From: CAJQQK01 sp963696075
Lineage (GTDB): Bacteria > Pseudomonadota > Alphaproteobacteria > Rhizobiales > Hyphomicrobiaceae
DNA: 64,000 bases
Assembly (NCBI GenBank): GCA_963696075.1
Contig: CAVOJD010000029.1
Location: 682,001-746,000, forward strand
Direction: 5' to 3'
The translations under genes were made by a program, and so were the position numbers. The notes beneath the pieces were generated by a model. The model made no database searches. It had not been told where the DNA came from and worked only from the letters and a program-made list of their open reading frames with translations. Position 1 is the first letter of the stretch. Each line of letters begins with the position of its first letter. Shown in pieces: positions 45,257-54,272 of this stretch.

Positions 45257-47166
45257 TGACGCCCGGCGACATGCCCTCCAATGACAGGCCCCCGGGCGAT
45301 GCCGGGCAGGCCGACCCGCGCAAAGCGCTGGGCGGAGCGGCCGTCGCGCCGGGTGAGGGTGGCGGCGGGCTTGACAAGGCATCCGTGCTTGTCCGCCTCT
45401 TCAAGCGATTCCGGCCCTACATCACAGCCCAGCGTCTGCCGTTGGCGTTGGCTGCGCTGTGCATGGTGCTGGCGGCTGTTATGGAGATCATCCGGCCGTG
45501 GCCGATGAAGCTCATTTTCGACGGTATCCTGATGCCGGCCCAGAAGCCGGACCGCCTCACCCAGGCGGTGGTTGACACGGTTGGTTCGGGTGATCTGCTG
45601 CTCGCGCTGACCGCTTCGATGATCCTGATGGTCGCCGTGCTTGGCGGGATTTTCGCGTATTGGCAGTCGGTGTTGCTGGCGACAGTGGGGCAGAAGGTCG
45701 TGGCCGCGGTGCGCTATGATCTCTATCGCCATATCCAGCAGCTGTCGCAGACCTTCCATGAGAGCGCGAGTACGGGTGATCTGCTGGCGCGGCTGACGGG
45801 CGATGTGCGGCTGGTGCGCGATCTGCTTGTGACGTCCGTGATCTATTTCAGCGCCCGCATCCTGGTGTTGGTTGGCACGCTCACCGTGATGTTCCTGATG
45901 GACTGGCGGCTGACGCTGGTCACGATCCTGATCCTGCCCCCGCTGATTTGGAGCACGCGCAGTTTCGCCGCGCGCATCAAGTCGGCAGCGCGGCGTCAAC
46001 GGCGCAAGGAGAGCAAGGTTGCGCACGTCATGGCGGAGAACCTGTCCGCCATCAAGGTGATCCAGGCGTATGCGCGGGAGTCGTTTGAAAATGAACGTTT
46101 CCAGCGGCAGAACGCGGCAAGTTCCAATGCCGAACTGCGCGCCACGCGGCTCGAAGCGACGATGGAACGTGTTATCCAGATCATCCTTGCCGCGGGCACC
46201 TGCGCGGTGGTGTGGTATGGGGTGGCGCGGGTGCAGGCGGGAGCGCTGACGCCGGGGGATCTGCTCGTTTTCTCGGCCTACCTGTCGGGCCTCTACAAGC
46301 CGATCCGCAAGCTCGCATCGCTAACCGGGCGGCTGTCGAAAGCTGCTTCGTGCGGTGAGCGGTTGCTTGCCATCCTCGATATCCAGCCTGAGATCTATGA
46401 CCGCAAGGACGCGGTGGACCCCGGCCGGCTCAGGGGCGACATCGAATTGAAGGATGTGTCGTTCGCCTATGGGGCAAGCGCGGCGGTGCTGGAAAAAGCC
46501 AACCTCAGGATCGAGGCGGGGGAACGCATCGCGCTGTTCAGCCCGAGCGGTAGCGGCAAGTCGACCATCGTAAACCTGATCATGCGTTTTTATGATGTGG
46601 AGCGGGGGACTGTCCTGCTCGATGGGCATGATGTGCGGGACCTGAAACTCGCGCGGGTGCGGGAGCAGGTCGCGTTGCTGCCGCAGGAAGGCTATCTGTT
46701 CAACGCCTCCATTCGCGACAACATCGCCTACGGCAAGCTTGATGCCAGCGATGAAGAGATCGAGGCCGCGGCGCGCGCGGCTGCGGCGCATGATTTCATC
46801 ATCGCGCTCGAAGAGGGCTACGATACGGTTCTCGGAGAACGGGGCGCGAGGCTTTCCGGTGGCCAGAAGCAACGCGTTGCGATCGCGCGCGCAATGGTTC
46901 GGGATGCATCTCTGGTGATCCTGGATGAGCCGGCCAGTGGCCTTGATGGCGACAGCGAACGGGCCGTGCTGGAGGCGATTGGGCGGCTGATCAAGGGGCG
47001 CACGTGCATCACGATTACGCATGATGCCGCGGCCGCGTGCCGGGCCGACCGGATCTACACGATCCGGGATCACGCAATCATCGAGGTTTCACCTGAAGAG
47101 GTCATGGCGGGCACGCGAGGGCCAGCGGAGATGGCGCAGCGTCGGCTGGAGGGGCTTGCATCATGA
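45253..47166 (+). CDS. ABC exporter, fused membrane and ATPase domains
   Basis: A 637-residue half-transporter of the MsbA/lipid and glycan exporter type, starting at ATG 45253 (a second ATG follows). The membrane domain covers about 50-340: LPLALAALCMVLAAVMEIIR, LLLALTASMILMVAVLGGIF, ILVLVGTLTVMFLMDWRLTL. ATPase: Walker A IALFSPSGSGKSTIVNLIMR, where the first Gly of the loop is Ser, Q-loop LLPQEGYLFNASIRDNIAYG, signature LSGGQKQRVAIARAMV, Walker B LVILDEPASGLDG. It probably flips or exports the product made by the adjacent glycosyltransferases. The stop overlaps the next gene. Confidence 0.85.
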   Translation: MMTPGDMPSNDRPPGDAGQADPRKALGGAAVAPGEGGGGLDKASVLVRLFKRFRPYITAQRLPLALAALCMVLAAVMEIIRPWPMKLIFDGILMPAQKPDRLTQAVVDTVGSGDLLLALTASMILMVAVLGGIFAYWQSVLLATVGQKVVAAVRYDLYRHIQQLSQTFHESASTGDLLARLTGDVRLVRDLLVTSVIYFSARILVLVGTLTVMFLMDWRLTLVTILILPPLIWSTRSFAARIKSAARRQRRKESKVAHVMAENLSAIKVIQAYARESFENERFQRQNAASSNAELRATRLEATMERVIQIILAAGTCAVVWYGVARVQAGALTPGDLLVFSAYLSGLYKPIRKLASLTGRLSKAASCGERLLAILDIQPEIYDRKDAVDPGRLRGDIELKDVSFAYGASAAVLEKANLRIEAGERIALFSPSGSGKSTIVNLIMRFYDVERGTVLLDGHDVRDLKLARVREQVALLPQEGYLFNASIRDNIAYGKLDASDEEIEAAARAAAAHDFIIALEEGYDTVLGERGARLSGGQKQRVAIARAMVRDASLVILDEPASGLDGDSERAVLEAIGRLIKGRTCITITHDAAAACRADRIYTIRDHAIIEVSPEEVMAGTRGPAEMAQRRLEGLAS

Positions 47167-48590
47167 GGCAGGCGGCTATCAGTCCGGGTTCGACGGCGGC
47201 AACGTTCGCCGAGCGACTGGCGGGGGCGATCGATTCAAGACGTGTATCGGACTGCATCCGGGATGTGCTCGAGGGTGAGGGGCGCGGGCGGGTCCGTTTC
47301 GTCGACTGTGAACTGGAGCGATTGCATTTCGGCGGCGGCATCGGGCCGGTGGCCGAATATGCGATGATTCTCGATGACGGCGGGAGGCATCAGCGCCGGC
47401 GGATGTTCGTCCAGGTGCCGCGTGATGAGCCTGGCGATGCGTTTCATACGGCGCGAACCAAGGTTCACCGGCGGCTGGCGGAGGCAGGGCAGACGGCCGG
47501 TGCGGATCAACGCCTGATCTATCTCGAGGAGATCGGGGCAATCCTGAGACCGGAGGGGTTGGATGAGCGGGTCGATGGGCTCTGGCTGCTCGGTGAGGGA
47601 GCGGGATTGCCGGAATTCTTTGCCAGCGGCGGCCGGAGCATTTCCGGTTGGAATGAGTTTGAGGTTGCCGCCCGCCAAGGGCTTGGCAGCCGGCTGCTGG
47701 CGCATCGCCTCGGCAAGCGGGCGGTGCTCGAACTCTACGCCGGCGGAGAGAACGGGGGCGCCTTACCCTCGGTCATCGCGAAATTCTACAAGAGGTCGAC
47801 CCGCAAGCTCTCGGCGTTGGCTGATCGGTATATTCTGCTGACGCATGGTGTGTTTGCCGGGCGAGGGGATGTCCGCGTGCCGCGGCTTCTCACGGTCTTC
47901 AATGCACACAGAGGTATCGTGACGGACCGTGCGCCGGGTCAACCGCTCGGTGACATGGAGGGGGCGGAGGCGGCGCGTGCCTATCGTCTCGGCGGCAAGG
48001 CGCTGGCGTGTCTGCATCGCGCGGGGCTCGATGCGCCATTTTGCGGCCCGGTGGATGAGCAGGACATGCTTGGTGGGATCGTGAGCAAAGTGCTCGCGGT
48101 CGACCCAACATACGCGCGCGATTTCAAACGCGCGCTGATGGCGGTGGCGCGGCAGCGTGAGCATTACCAGCCGTTCGAGCCGCGCCTCATTCATCGCGAT
48201 TTCCATGAGAAGCAAGTGATCAGCGATGGTGAATGCGCCTGTCTGATCGACTTCGACATGGTTGCCAAAGGCGATCCGGCCCAGGATGTGGCGAATTTCG
48301 TGGCGCATCTCTGGTTACGCGAGTTGCAGACGAACGAAGATATGTCTCTGAATATCAGTGTTTTCGTCGATGGATATGCAAGTGAAGGTCTGCGGTGTAC
48401 TCGGGAAAACCTTGATTTCCATCTTTCTGCGACATTCACCAGGCTGGCATCTATTCTGCTTTTTTCCGACCGATGGCGGCATCTGGTGCCCACGCTCCTG
48501 GAACAGGCAGGCGATGGCCCGATTCCGGCGGCTGATATTCTGCTGGGGCCGCTGATGACGACAATCCAGGCCCGGTCACATGAAGTCTGA
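47163..48590 (+). CDS. APH-fold phosphotransferase, third in the cluster
   Basis: A 475-residue protein whose C-terminal 300 residues form the kinase: ATP-Lys strand SVIAKFYKRSTRKLSALADR, hinge HRGIVTDRAPGQPLGDMEGA, catalytic loop RLIHRDFHEKQVISDG (Gln at the usual Asn position), metal Asp in CLIDFDMVAKGDPAQDVANF. The N-terminal 170 residues form an additional lobe (YAMILDDGGRHQRRRMFVQV). ATG overlaps the exporter stop (ATGA). Likely phosphorylates an intermediate or product of the glycan pathway; the loop form resembles maltokinase-type sugar kinases more than aminoglycoside kinases. Confidence 0.65.
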   Translation: MRQAAISPGSTAATFAERLAGAIDSRRVSDCIRDVLEGEGRGRVRFVDCELERLHFGGGIGPVAEYAMILDDGGRHQRRRMFVQVPRDEPGDAFHTARTKVHRRLAEAGQTAGADQRLIYLEEIGAILRPEGLDERVDGLWLLGEGAGLPEFFASGGRSISGWNEFEVAARQGLGSRLLAHRLGKRAVLELYAGGENGGALPSVIAKFYKRSTRKLSALADRYILLTHGVFAGRGDVRVPRLLTVFNAHRGIVTDRAPGQPLGDMEGAEAARAYRLGGKALACLHRAGLDAPFCGPVDEQDMLGGIVSKVLAVDPTYARDFKRALMAVARQREHYQPFEPRLIHRDFHEKQVISDGECACLIDFDMVAKGDPAQDVANFVAHLWLRELQTNEDMSLNISVFVDGYASEGLRCTRENLDFHLSATFTRLASILLFSDRWRHLVPTLLEQAGDGPIPAADILLGPLMTTIQARSHEV

Positions 48591-48593
48591 TCC

Positions 48594-50063
48594 ATGCTCA
48601 AAAATCTAAACGATAGCGAAGACACGCGCGGCGATGTGGCCGCCGGTGCAGACGAGTTGTCAGGCTTCGGCGCGCGCTGGGCGGGGTTGAGCCTTGCGCG
48701 CCAATTCGTCCTTGCCGCCTCCGTCGTCGTGTTGATTGCGATGGGGACGATCGGTGCGTGGGTCAATCAGAAGATCGAGCAAGGGGTGACGCAGAACACC
48801 GCCGCGGCCGCCGCGCTCTATATGGATGCGCTGATCGCGCCGTTGGCACAGGATCTCGCGCTCGATGACAAGATCTCGAAGGAGAGCGCTGATAAGCTCG
48901 ATGTCCTTTTGAAGAGTGAAGAGATCAGAGGCAGTGTCGCGGCCGTCAAGATCTGGTACCGCAAAGGGCGCATCGCCTATAGCACCTGGGACGGCCTGGT
49001 TGGGCGGACGTTCAATCCGACGCCGGCGCTGCGGGCAGCGTGGAAGGGGACGGTGACGGCCGAGTTCGAAGGCCTGCGTCATGAGGACGACTATCGCGAG
49101 CGGGCGCTCAACACGCGCCTGCTCGAAGTCTACGCGCCGATCCGCGAGCGCAGCAGCAATCGCATTATCGCTGTCTCGGAGTTCTACATCCGCGCCAACT
49201 CGCTGCAATCGGAACTCACCAATGCGACCCTGCAAAGCTGGCTGGTGGTGGGCTCTGCGGCGCTGCTGATGATGCTTTCGCTTTCGGGGATTGTCAGCCG
49301 CGGCAGCCGAACGATCGTGCGTCAGAAAAATTCTCTCGAAACGCAAGTCAAACAGCTTGAGGAATTGCTTGCGAGCAATCGTGAACTGCGTCGGCGTGTG
49401 CAAGTGGCCTATGCGCGGTCGGGCATGCTCAACGAGCGCTTCTTGCGCCGCGTCGGCTCCGATTTGCATGATGGTCCTGCGCAGTTGCTGGGTCTCGCGC
49501 TGTTGCGGCTCGACGAATTGATGCCGGCGGAAAGTAACGCGAATGATGCAGAATACGAGACCGTTCGCATGGCGCTTGCCGACGCGCTGAAGGAGATCCG
49601 GAACCTTTCGGCTGGACTGGTGCTGCCGGAGCTCGGCGCGCTGGATCTCGGAGAAGTGGTGGAGCTTGTGTCGCGGACACACGAGAAGCGCACGACAACG
49701 GTTGTCGATGTGTCGCGGCCGAAAGCTGTGCCGGCGGTGCCGATGGCGCTGAAGATCTGTGCCTACCGGTTCATTCAGGAGGCGTTGAACAATGCCTACC
49801 GGCATGCCGGCGGGAAGGGGCAGACAGTCAGTCTGGCACTGCACGGCTGCATCGTTGAACTTGGTGTGGAGGATGGGGGTGATGGGATCGTCGAGGGCGC
49901 GCGAGCAACCGATGGCGACGAACAGGATCATCTGGGGTTGACGGGACTGCGTGACCGGATCGAAACGCTTGGTGGTGAAATGCGGATCGTTTCGAAACCC
50001 GGTGGCGGGACGGTGCTGACAGCCTGTTTCGACCTCAAGAGACTTAACAAGACGGAAGTGTGA
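48594..50063 (+). CDS. NarL-type sensor histidine kinase
   Basis: A 489-residue inner-membrane kinase. TM1 is at about 33-55 (ARQFVLAASVVVLIAMGTIG), a periplasmic sensor of about 155 residues follows, and TM2 is at about 213-233 (SWLVVGSAALLMMLSLSGIV). A coiled coil leads to the HisKA_3 box RRVGSDLHDGPAQLLGLALL with phospho-His about 292. The ATP-binding domain has AYRFIQEALNNAYRHAGGKG (N box) and GVEDGGDGIVEGA (G box). It starts 3 bases after the kinase gene and is followed after 1 base by its response regulator. It probably senses the state of the envelope or the exported product. Confidence 0.88.
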   Translation: MLKNLNDSEDTRGDVAAGADELSGFGARWAGLSLARQFVLAASVVVLIAMGTIGAWVNQKIEQGVTQNTAAAAALYMDALIAPLAQDLALDDKISKESADKLDVLLKSEEIRGSVAAVKIWYRKGRIAYSTWDGLVGRTFNPTPALRAAWKGTVTAEFEGLRHEDDYRERALNTRLLEVYAPIRERSSNRIIAVSEFYIRANSLQSELTNATLQSWLVVGSAALLMMLSLSGIVSRGSRTIVRQKNSLETQVKQLEELLASNRELRRRVQVAYARSGMLNERFLRRVGSDLHDGPAQLLGLALLRLDELMPAESNANDAEYETVRMALADALKEIRNLSAGLVLPELGALDLGEVVELVSRTHEKRTTTVVDVSRPKAVPAVPMALKICAYRFIQEALNNAYRHAGGKGQTVSLALHGCIVELGVEDGGDGIVEGARATDGDEQDHLGLTGLRDRIETLGGEMRIVSKPGGGTVLTACFDLKRLNKTEV

Positions 50064-50064
50064 C

Positions 50065-50727
50065 ATGAGAGAATTATTGCGCGTTGCCGTCGTTGACGAC
50101 CACCCGTTGATGCGGGCGGGAATCATCCGGACGCTGGAGAGCGACGGTGAGATCGAGATCGTCGGTGAGGGGGCCTCGGCGGACGAGGCCTTGAAGGTGG
50201 CGCAGGAGACTCTGCCCGACATCATCCTGGTCGACATCTCGATGCCCGGTGGCGGCATCAATGCCGCGAAGGCGATTACGTCGGCGTGCCCGGTCGTCAA
50301 GGTCGTGATCCTCACCGTTTCCGAGGACGAGGAGACGGTGAGTGCGGCGCTGGCAGCCGGGGCAACCGGCTACATTCTCAAAGGCGTCAGTGGGCCCGAA
50401 CTGTTACGCACGCTGGAATTGATCAAGGACGGTGCGTCCTATGTTTCGCCCAGCCTGGCAGCGCGACTGCTATCGGATACCAAGTCGAAGAAGTCGGGTG
50501 AGAGCGCCACTGAGGATCCGGACCCGCTGTCACTGCTGACAGCGCGTGAGGAACAGATTCTCGGGTTTGTCTCGCAGGGCATGAAGAACCGCGAGATCGG
50601 GGACGAACTCAATCTCAGCGAAAAGACCGTCAAGCACTACATGACGAACATTCTCCAGAAGCTGCAGGTGCGCAACCGGGTGACGGCGGCGCTGCTCGCC
50701 CAGAAACGATCGAGCGAGAAGGCGTGA
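50065..50727 (+). CDS. NarL/LuxR-type response regulator
   Basis: A 220-residue regulator. The receiver domain is 1-125: acidic pocket VAVVDDHPLMRAGI, phospho-acceptor Asp57 in DIILVDISMPGGGINAA, Thr in VILTVSEDEETV and Lys in GYILKGVSGPELL. The LuxR-type helix-turn-helix is at about 155-215: LLTAREEQILGFVSQGMKNR, GDELNLSEKTVKHYMTNILQ. All key residues are present. Partner of the histidine kinase 1 base upstream. It likely controls this operon or related surface genes. Confidence 0.92.
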   Translation: MRELLRVAVVDDHPLMRAGIIRTLESDGEIEIVGEGASADEALKVAQETLPDIILVDISMPGGGINAAKAITSACPVVKVVILTVSEDEETVSAALAAGATGYILKGVSGPELLRTLELIKDGASYVSPSLAARLLSDTKSKKSGESATEDPDPLSLLTAREEQILGFVSQGMKNREIGDELNLSEKTVKHYMTNILQKLQVRNRVTAALLAQKRSSEKA

Positions 50728-50805
50728 GGGGAGGGCGCCCGCTGGGCGCGAGAGGAGAGCCGGCTGGCTTGGCCTCGGTGAGTTCCAATTTCAAGGGTCT
50801 GGGTC

Positions 50806-52221
50806 ATGAAGATAAGAACATTGCTTCTGTTGATTGTCGTGATCGGGGGTGTCGCGGGGGCCGCGGCCATGGTTCCAACGGCGTCAGTCCAGCGTTCGGC
50901 CACCTACGAATTCACCACGCGCGCCGTCGACGTCGGCGACGTGCGCAAACTCGTCATCACGTCGGGCACCGTGCGGCCGATTGCGACTGTGCAGATCGGT
51001 TCGGAAGTGTCGGGGCGGATCAAGGCGGTCAACGTCGACTTCAATGATCTCGTCAAGGCGGGGGACCTGCTAGCCGTGATCGACCCCAAGGCCTTCGAAT
51101 CGCGCGCGCGTCAGGCCCAGGCGGATCTTGAGTCAGCCAAGGCGGAAGTGGCCCAGCACGAAGCGACGCTGCGCAAGGCGACGGCCGTCCATCAGAGTTC
51201 CGTTCGTGCGCTTTCGCGCCAGGAGGAATTGAAGCGGAAAGGCGTCTCTTCGGCGGCGTTGATGGATACGGCAAGCCGTGATGTCGATGTAGCCGCGGCG
51301 GATATCGATGTCGCGCGGGCTAATATTGAAAATGCCAAGGCGCGACTTGCCCAGAAACAGGCGCAGCTCGACCAGGCGATGATCGACGTCAAGCGCACGG
51401 AGATTCGAGCGGCGATCGACGGCATCGTTCTGTCGCGGGCCGTCGAGGTCGGGCAGACGGTCGCGGCGAGCTTCAAGGCGCCGGAACTGTTCAATCTCGC
51501 AGGCGATCTCAGCCGGGTCCATATCGAAGCGGAAGTCAGCGAGGCTGACATTGGGCTCGTGCGGCAGCGCCAGAAGGTGTCGTTCGATGTCGATGCCTAT
51601 CCCTCGCGCACGTTCAAGGGCCGTGTGGTCCAGGTTCGCCTGTCGCCGAACGACGATGACAACATCGTCACCTATACCGTTGTCATCGAGGCTGAAAACC
51701 CGAACCGTTCCCTGTTTCCGGGCATGACGGCGAATGTGAAGATCGAGACCGTCAAGCGTTCCAATGTCGTGCGCGTGCCGGTCGATGCGCTGCGTTTCAA
51801 ACCGCCGAAGGACTACCCGACAGCAAGGCTTAAGAAGGAGGATGAAGCCTCAGGCCCTGATGCGCTCGTGAAGCTGTGGGGGCGGCGCCTTGATCTCAGT
51901 AACGATCAGGTGGGACGTATCGAGGCCACGCTGGCCGCCGCGGCCGGCTCATACAAGAATGAGATGTCGGCTTATCGGAAGGCTTTCAACGATCTCATTC
52001 TCGAAATTTCCGACGAGAAACAGCGGATGCTCTATCTGGCGATCCTGGGGGAGCGACGCACGTCCAAGGCGACGGCGCTGTGGCTTTCAGATGTCGAGGG
52101 GCGGATCGTGCAGCGGAATGTTCGCCTTGGGCTCACGGATGCAGGGTTCGCCGAGATCATCGGTGATGAACTTCGGGCGGGCGACCGGATCGTCATTGCG
52201 AGCCGGCGCACCTCCGAATGA
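50806..52221 (+). CDS. MacA-like periplasmic adaptor with extra helical insert
   Basis: A 471-residue membrane-fusion protein. The N-terminal anchor is TLLLLIVVIGGVAGAAAMVP. The barrel-sandwich halves are TVQIGSEVSGRIKAVNVDFN and IRAAIDGIVLSRAVEVGQTV, with the alpha-hairpin between them (QARQAQADLESAKAEV-type repeats). Next comes a beta-barrel with NRSLFPGMTANVKIETVKRS. Unusually, about 75 charged residues (SNDQVGRIEATLAAAAGSYK through ERRTSKATALWL) are inserted before the closing membrane-proximal strands, VQRNVRLGLTDAGFAEIIGD. It joins the ABC proteins encoded next to an outer-membrane channel not seen here. Confidence 0.85.
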   Translation: MKIRTLLLLIVVIGGVAGAAAMVPTASVQRSATYEFTTRAVDVGDVRKLVITSGTVRPIATVQIGSEVSGRIKAVNVDFNDLVKAGDLLAVIDPKAFESRARQAQADLESAKAEVAQHEATLRKATAVHQSSVRALSRQEELKRKGVSSAALMDTASRDVDVAAADIDVARANIENAKARLAQKQAQLDQAMIDVKRTEIRAAIDGIVLSRAVEVGQTVAASFKAPELFNLAGDLSRVHIEAEVSEADIGLVRQRQKVSFDVDAYPSRTFKGRVVQVRLSPNDDDNIVTYTVVIEAENPNRSLFPGMTANVKIETVKRSNVVRVPVDALRFKPPKDYPTARLKKEDEASGPDALVKLWGRRLDLSNDQVGRIEATLAAAAGSYKNEMSAYRKAFNDLILEISDEKQRMLYLAILGERRTSKATALWLSDVEGRIVQRNVRLGLTDAGFAEIIGDELRAGDRIVIASRRTSE

Positions 52222-52272
52222 GGCGAAACGTGCCACGAATAAGCGAACCACCACCGCGAGAGGCGATGGCAG

Positions 52273-53028
52273 ATGCCGATGACGTATCCCAGAGACAGTG
52301 AGCCGGGCTGCATGGTCGAGGCGGTCAACCTGACCAAGCACTATCGTCTTGGTGAGCAGGTTGTCGTCGCGCTCGATGATGTGTCGTTCAGGATCGAGGC
52401 CGGTGAGTTCGTGGCCATCATGGGCCCGTCGGGTTCCGGCAAATCGACGCTGATGAACCTGATCGGCGCGCTTGATGTGCCAAGTTCCGGGGTTCTGCGC
52501 GTCGCCGGGCAGGACCTTGGTCACATGAGCAGCGATGCGCTGGCTGCATTGCGCAACGAAACCATCGGTTTCGTGTTCCAGCAATTCAACCTGCTGGCGC
52601 GGACGACGGCGCTGCGCCAGGTGATGTTGCCGATGGCCTACGGAATTCGCGGCGCGCATCATCCGAAGCAGCATGCAATGGAACTGCTCGCGGCGGTCGG
52701 TCTCAGTGAGCGCGCGGGCCATTTTCCCTCGCAGCTCTCGGGCGGTCAGCAGCAGCGCGTTGCCATCGCACGGGCGCTTGCCAAGGCGCCGAGCCTGTTG
52801 CTGGCGGATGAGCCGACGGGTGCGCTTGATAGTGCGACGGGCAATGAAATCATGACGCTTCTCGGTCGTCTCAATGAGCAGGGCCTCACCATCGTCATCG
52901 TCACCCACGAGGAGGAGGTCGCCGATTGTGCCGACCGCGTCATCCGGTTCCGTGATGGGCGGATGCAGTCCGATACACCGGCACCGCGTGCGGCGATGTC
53001 TCAGGGGCAAGAGATGGGGGCGACATGA
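52273..53028 (+). CDS. MacB/LolD-type ABC transporter ATPase
   Basis: A 251-residue ATPase. Walker A is in GEFVAIMGPSGSGKSTLMNL, Q-loop IGFVFQQFNLLARTTALRQV, signature QLSGGQQQRVAIARALAKAP, Walker B LLLADEPTGALDSATGNEIM and H-loop VIVTHEEEVADCADRVIRF. The LLADEPTGALD form is typical of the MacB/LolD group that drives mechanotransmission, not substrate transport through the membrane. In E. coli MacB this domain is fused to the permease; here it is a separate protein whose stop overlaps the permease start (ATGA). Confidence 0.93.
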   Translation: MPMTYPRDSEPGCMVEAVNLTKHYRLGEQVVVALDDVSFRIEAGEFVAIMGPSGSGKSTLMNLIGALDVPSSGVLRVAGQDLGHMSSDALAALRNETIGFVFQQFNLLARTTALRQVMLPMAYGIRGAHHPKQHAMELLAAVGLSERAGHFPSQLSGGQQQRVAIARALAKAPSLLLADEPTGALDSATGNEIMTLLGRLNEQGLTIVIVTHEEEVADCADRVIRFRDGRMQSDTPAPRAAMSQGQEMGAT

Positions 53029-54260
53029 GATGGTTTCTCGAGGGGCTGCGCTCCGCGGTCACGGCGATCGTCAACAATCCGATGCGGACTGCGCTGACGA
53101 CGCTTGGCATTATCATTGGCGTTGCCTCTGTCATCGTCATGATCGCCGTCAGCCAGGGGGCCAGGCACGATATCGAGGCGCGAATCGCGAGCCTGGGGGC
53201 CAATATTGTGCAGTTGCGGCCAGGGTCCGCGCGGGTGCGCGGGCGATCGGTCGGCGCGGACAGCAATCTACCGTTTGCGGAAAAGGACGTTGGCGACATC
53301 GCCTCCAAGGTCGATGGCGTCGTTGCGGTCTCGGGGCATTTCCGGCGCGGCGGCACGGTCGTTGCCCCGCACACCAACTGGCTGACAAACATTGACGGGG
53401 TCCATCCGGCGTATCTGGCCTTGCGTGAATGGCCGATCGATGTCGGCCGGAACATGACGGAAAGCGAGTATACGGGAGCCGCAAAGGTGGCCGTGATCGG
53501 CGCGCGGGTGGCGCAGGAACTGTTCGGCGAGGAGCAGGCCGTCGGGCAGCGGGTGCGGATCGCCAATCTCCCGTTCGAGATCATCGGCGTTCTGTCGCGC
53601 AAGGGGGCGGCGCCGAATGGGCAGGATCAGGATGATGTTGTTCTCGTGCCGCTTGCCACGCTGCGCAACCGGCTGGTGAAGCCGCACAAGCTGGTGCCCA
53701 GGCAGGTTGGCTACGTCTCGGTCAAGGTGGCAAGCACTGACATGATCCCGCGCGTGCGCCGCGACATCGAGGGGATTTTGCGCCAGAACCGCAAGATCCG
53801 CTCCGAAGGCAGCGACGACTTCCATATCCGCGATCTCACGGCGCATATCGAAGCCAAGCAGGAGACACAGCGCACACTCGGCTGGCTGCTTGCCATCGCG
53901 GCGGCGATTTCGCTGGTCGTGGGCGGCATTGGGATCATGAACATCATGCTGGTTTCGGTGACCGAGCGGACGCGGGAGATCGGACTTCGCCTCGCGCTTG
54001 GCGCGCGGCGGCGGGATGTGCGCATCCAGTTCCTGATTGAAGCGGTGTTGCTGTGTCTTGTCGGAGGATTGATCGGGTGCGTCCTGGGCGTTGCGATGGC
54101 GGTTGGTCTCGCGCGTGAGGCGGAGTGGCCGGTGGTCATCGAGCCGGCAGTCATCCTGCTGGCGCTTGGGGCTGCGGCCCTGACGGGGATCTTCTTCGGC
54201 TTCTTTCCCGCACAGCGTGCAGCATCGCTGAACCCGATCGAGGCGCTGAGGACGGAGTAG
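53025..54260 (+). CDS. MacB-type ABC transporter permease
   Basis: A 411-residue permease. TM1 is in NPMRTALTTLGIIIGVASVI, followed by a large periplasmic domain (about 50-285: GARHDIEARIASLGANIVQL, LREWPIDVGRNMTESEYTGA). The FtsX domain has three membrane segments: LGWLLAIAAAISLVVGGIGI, then IMLVSVTERTREIGLRLALG, the typical coupling helix, then LIEAVLLCLVGGLIGCVLGV and WPVVIEPAVILLALGAAALT. With MacA-like adaptor and ATPase it makes a tripartite exporter. Last gene of the 14.7 kb operon. Confidence 0.92.
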   Translation: MRWFLEGLRSAVTAIVNNPMRTALTTLGIIIGVASVIVMIAVSQGARHDIEARIASLGANIVQLRPGSARVRGRSVGADSNLPFAEKDVGDIASKVDGVVAVSGHFRRGGTVVAPHTNWLTNIDGVHPAYLALREWPIDVGRNMTESEYTGAAKVAVIGARVAQELFGEEQAVGQRVRIANLPFEIIGVLSRKGAAPNGQDQDDVVLVPLATLRNRLVKPHKLVPRQVGYVSVKVASTDMIPRVRRDIEGILRQNRKIRSEGSDDFHIRDLTAHIEAKQETQRTLGWLLAIAAAISLVVGGIGIMNIMLVSVTERTREIGLRLALGARRRDVRIQFLIEAVLLCLVGGLIGCVLGVAMAVGLAREAEWPVVIEPAVILLALGAAALTGIFFGFFPAQRAASLNPIEALRTE

Positions 54261-54272
54261 GACCGGAACGCT

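Noticed and set aside
48660..50315. A 551-codon minus-strand frame opposite the histidine kinase
   Set aside because: Antisense to a kinase with all catalytic boxes; His/Arg-rich and domain-free.
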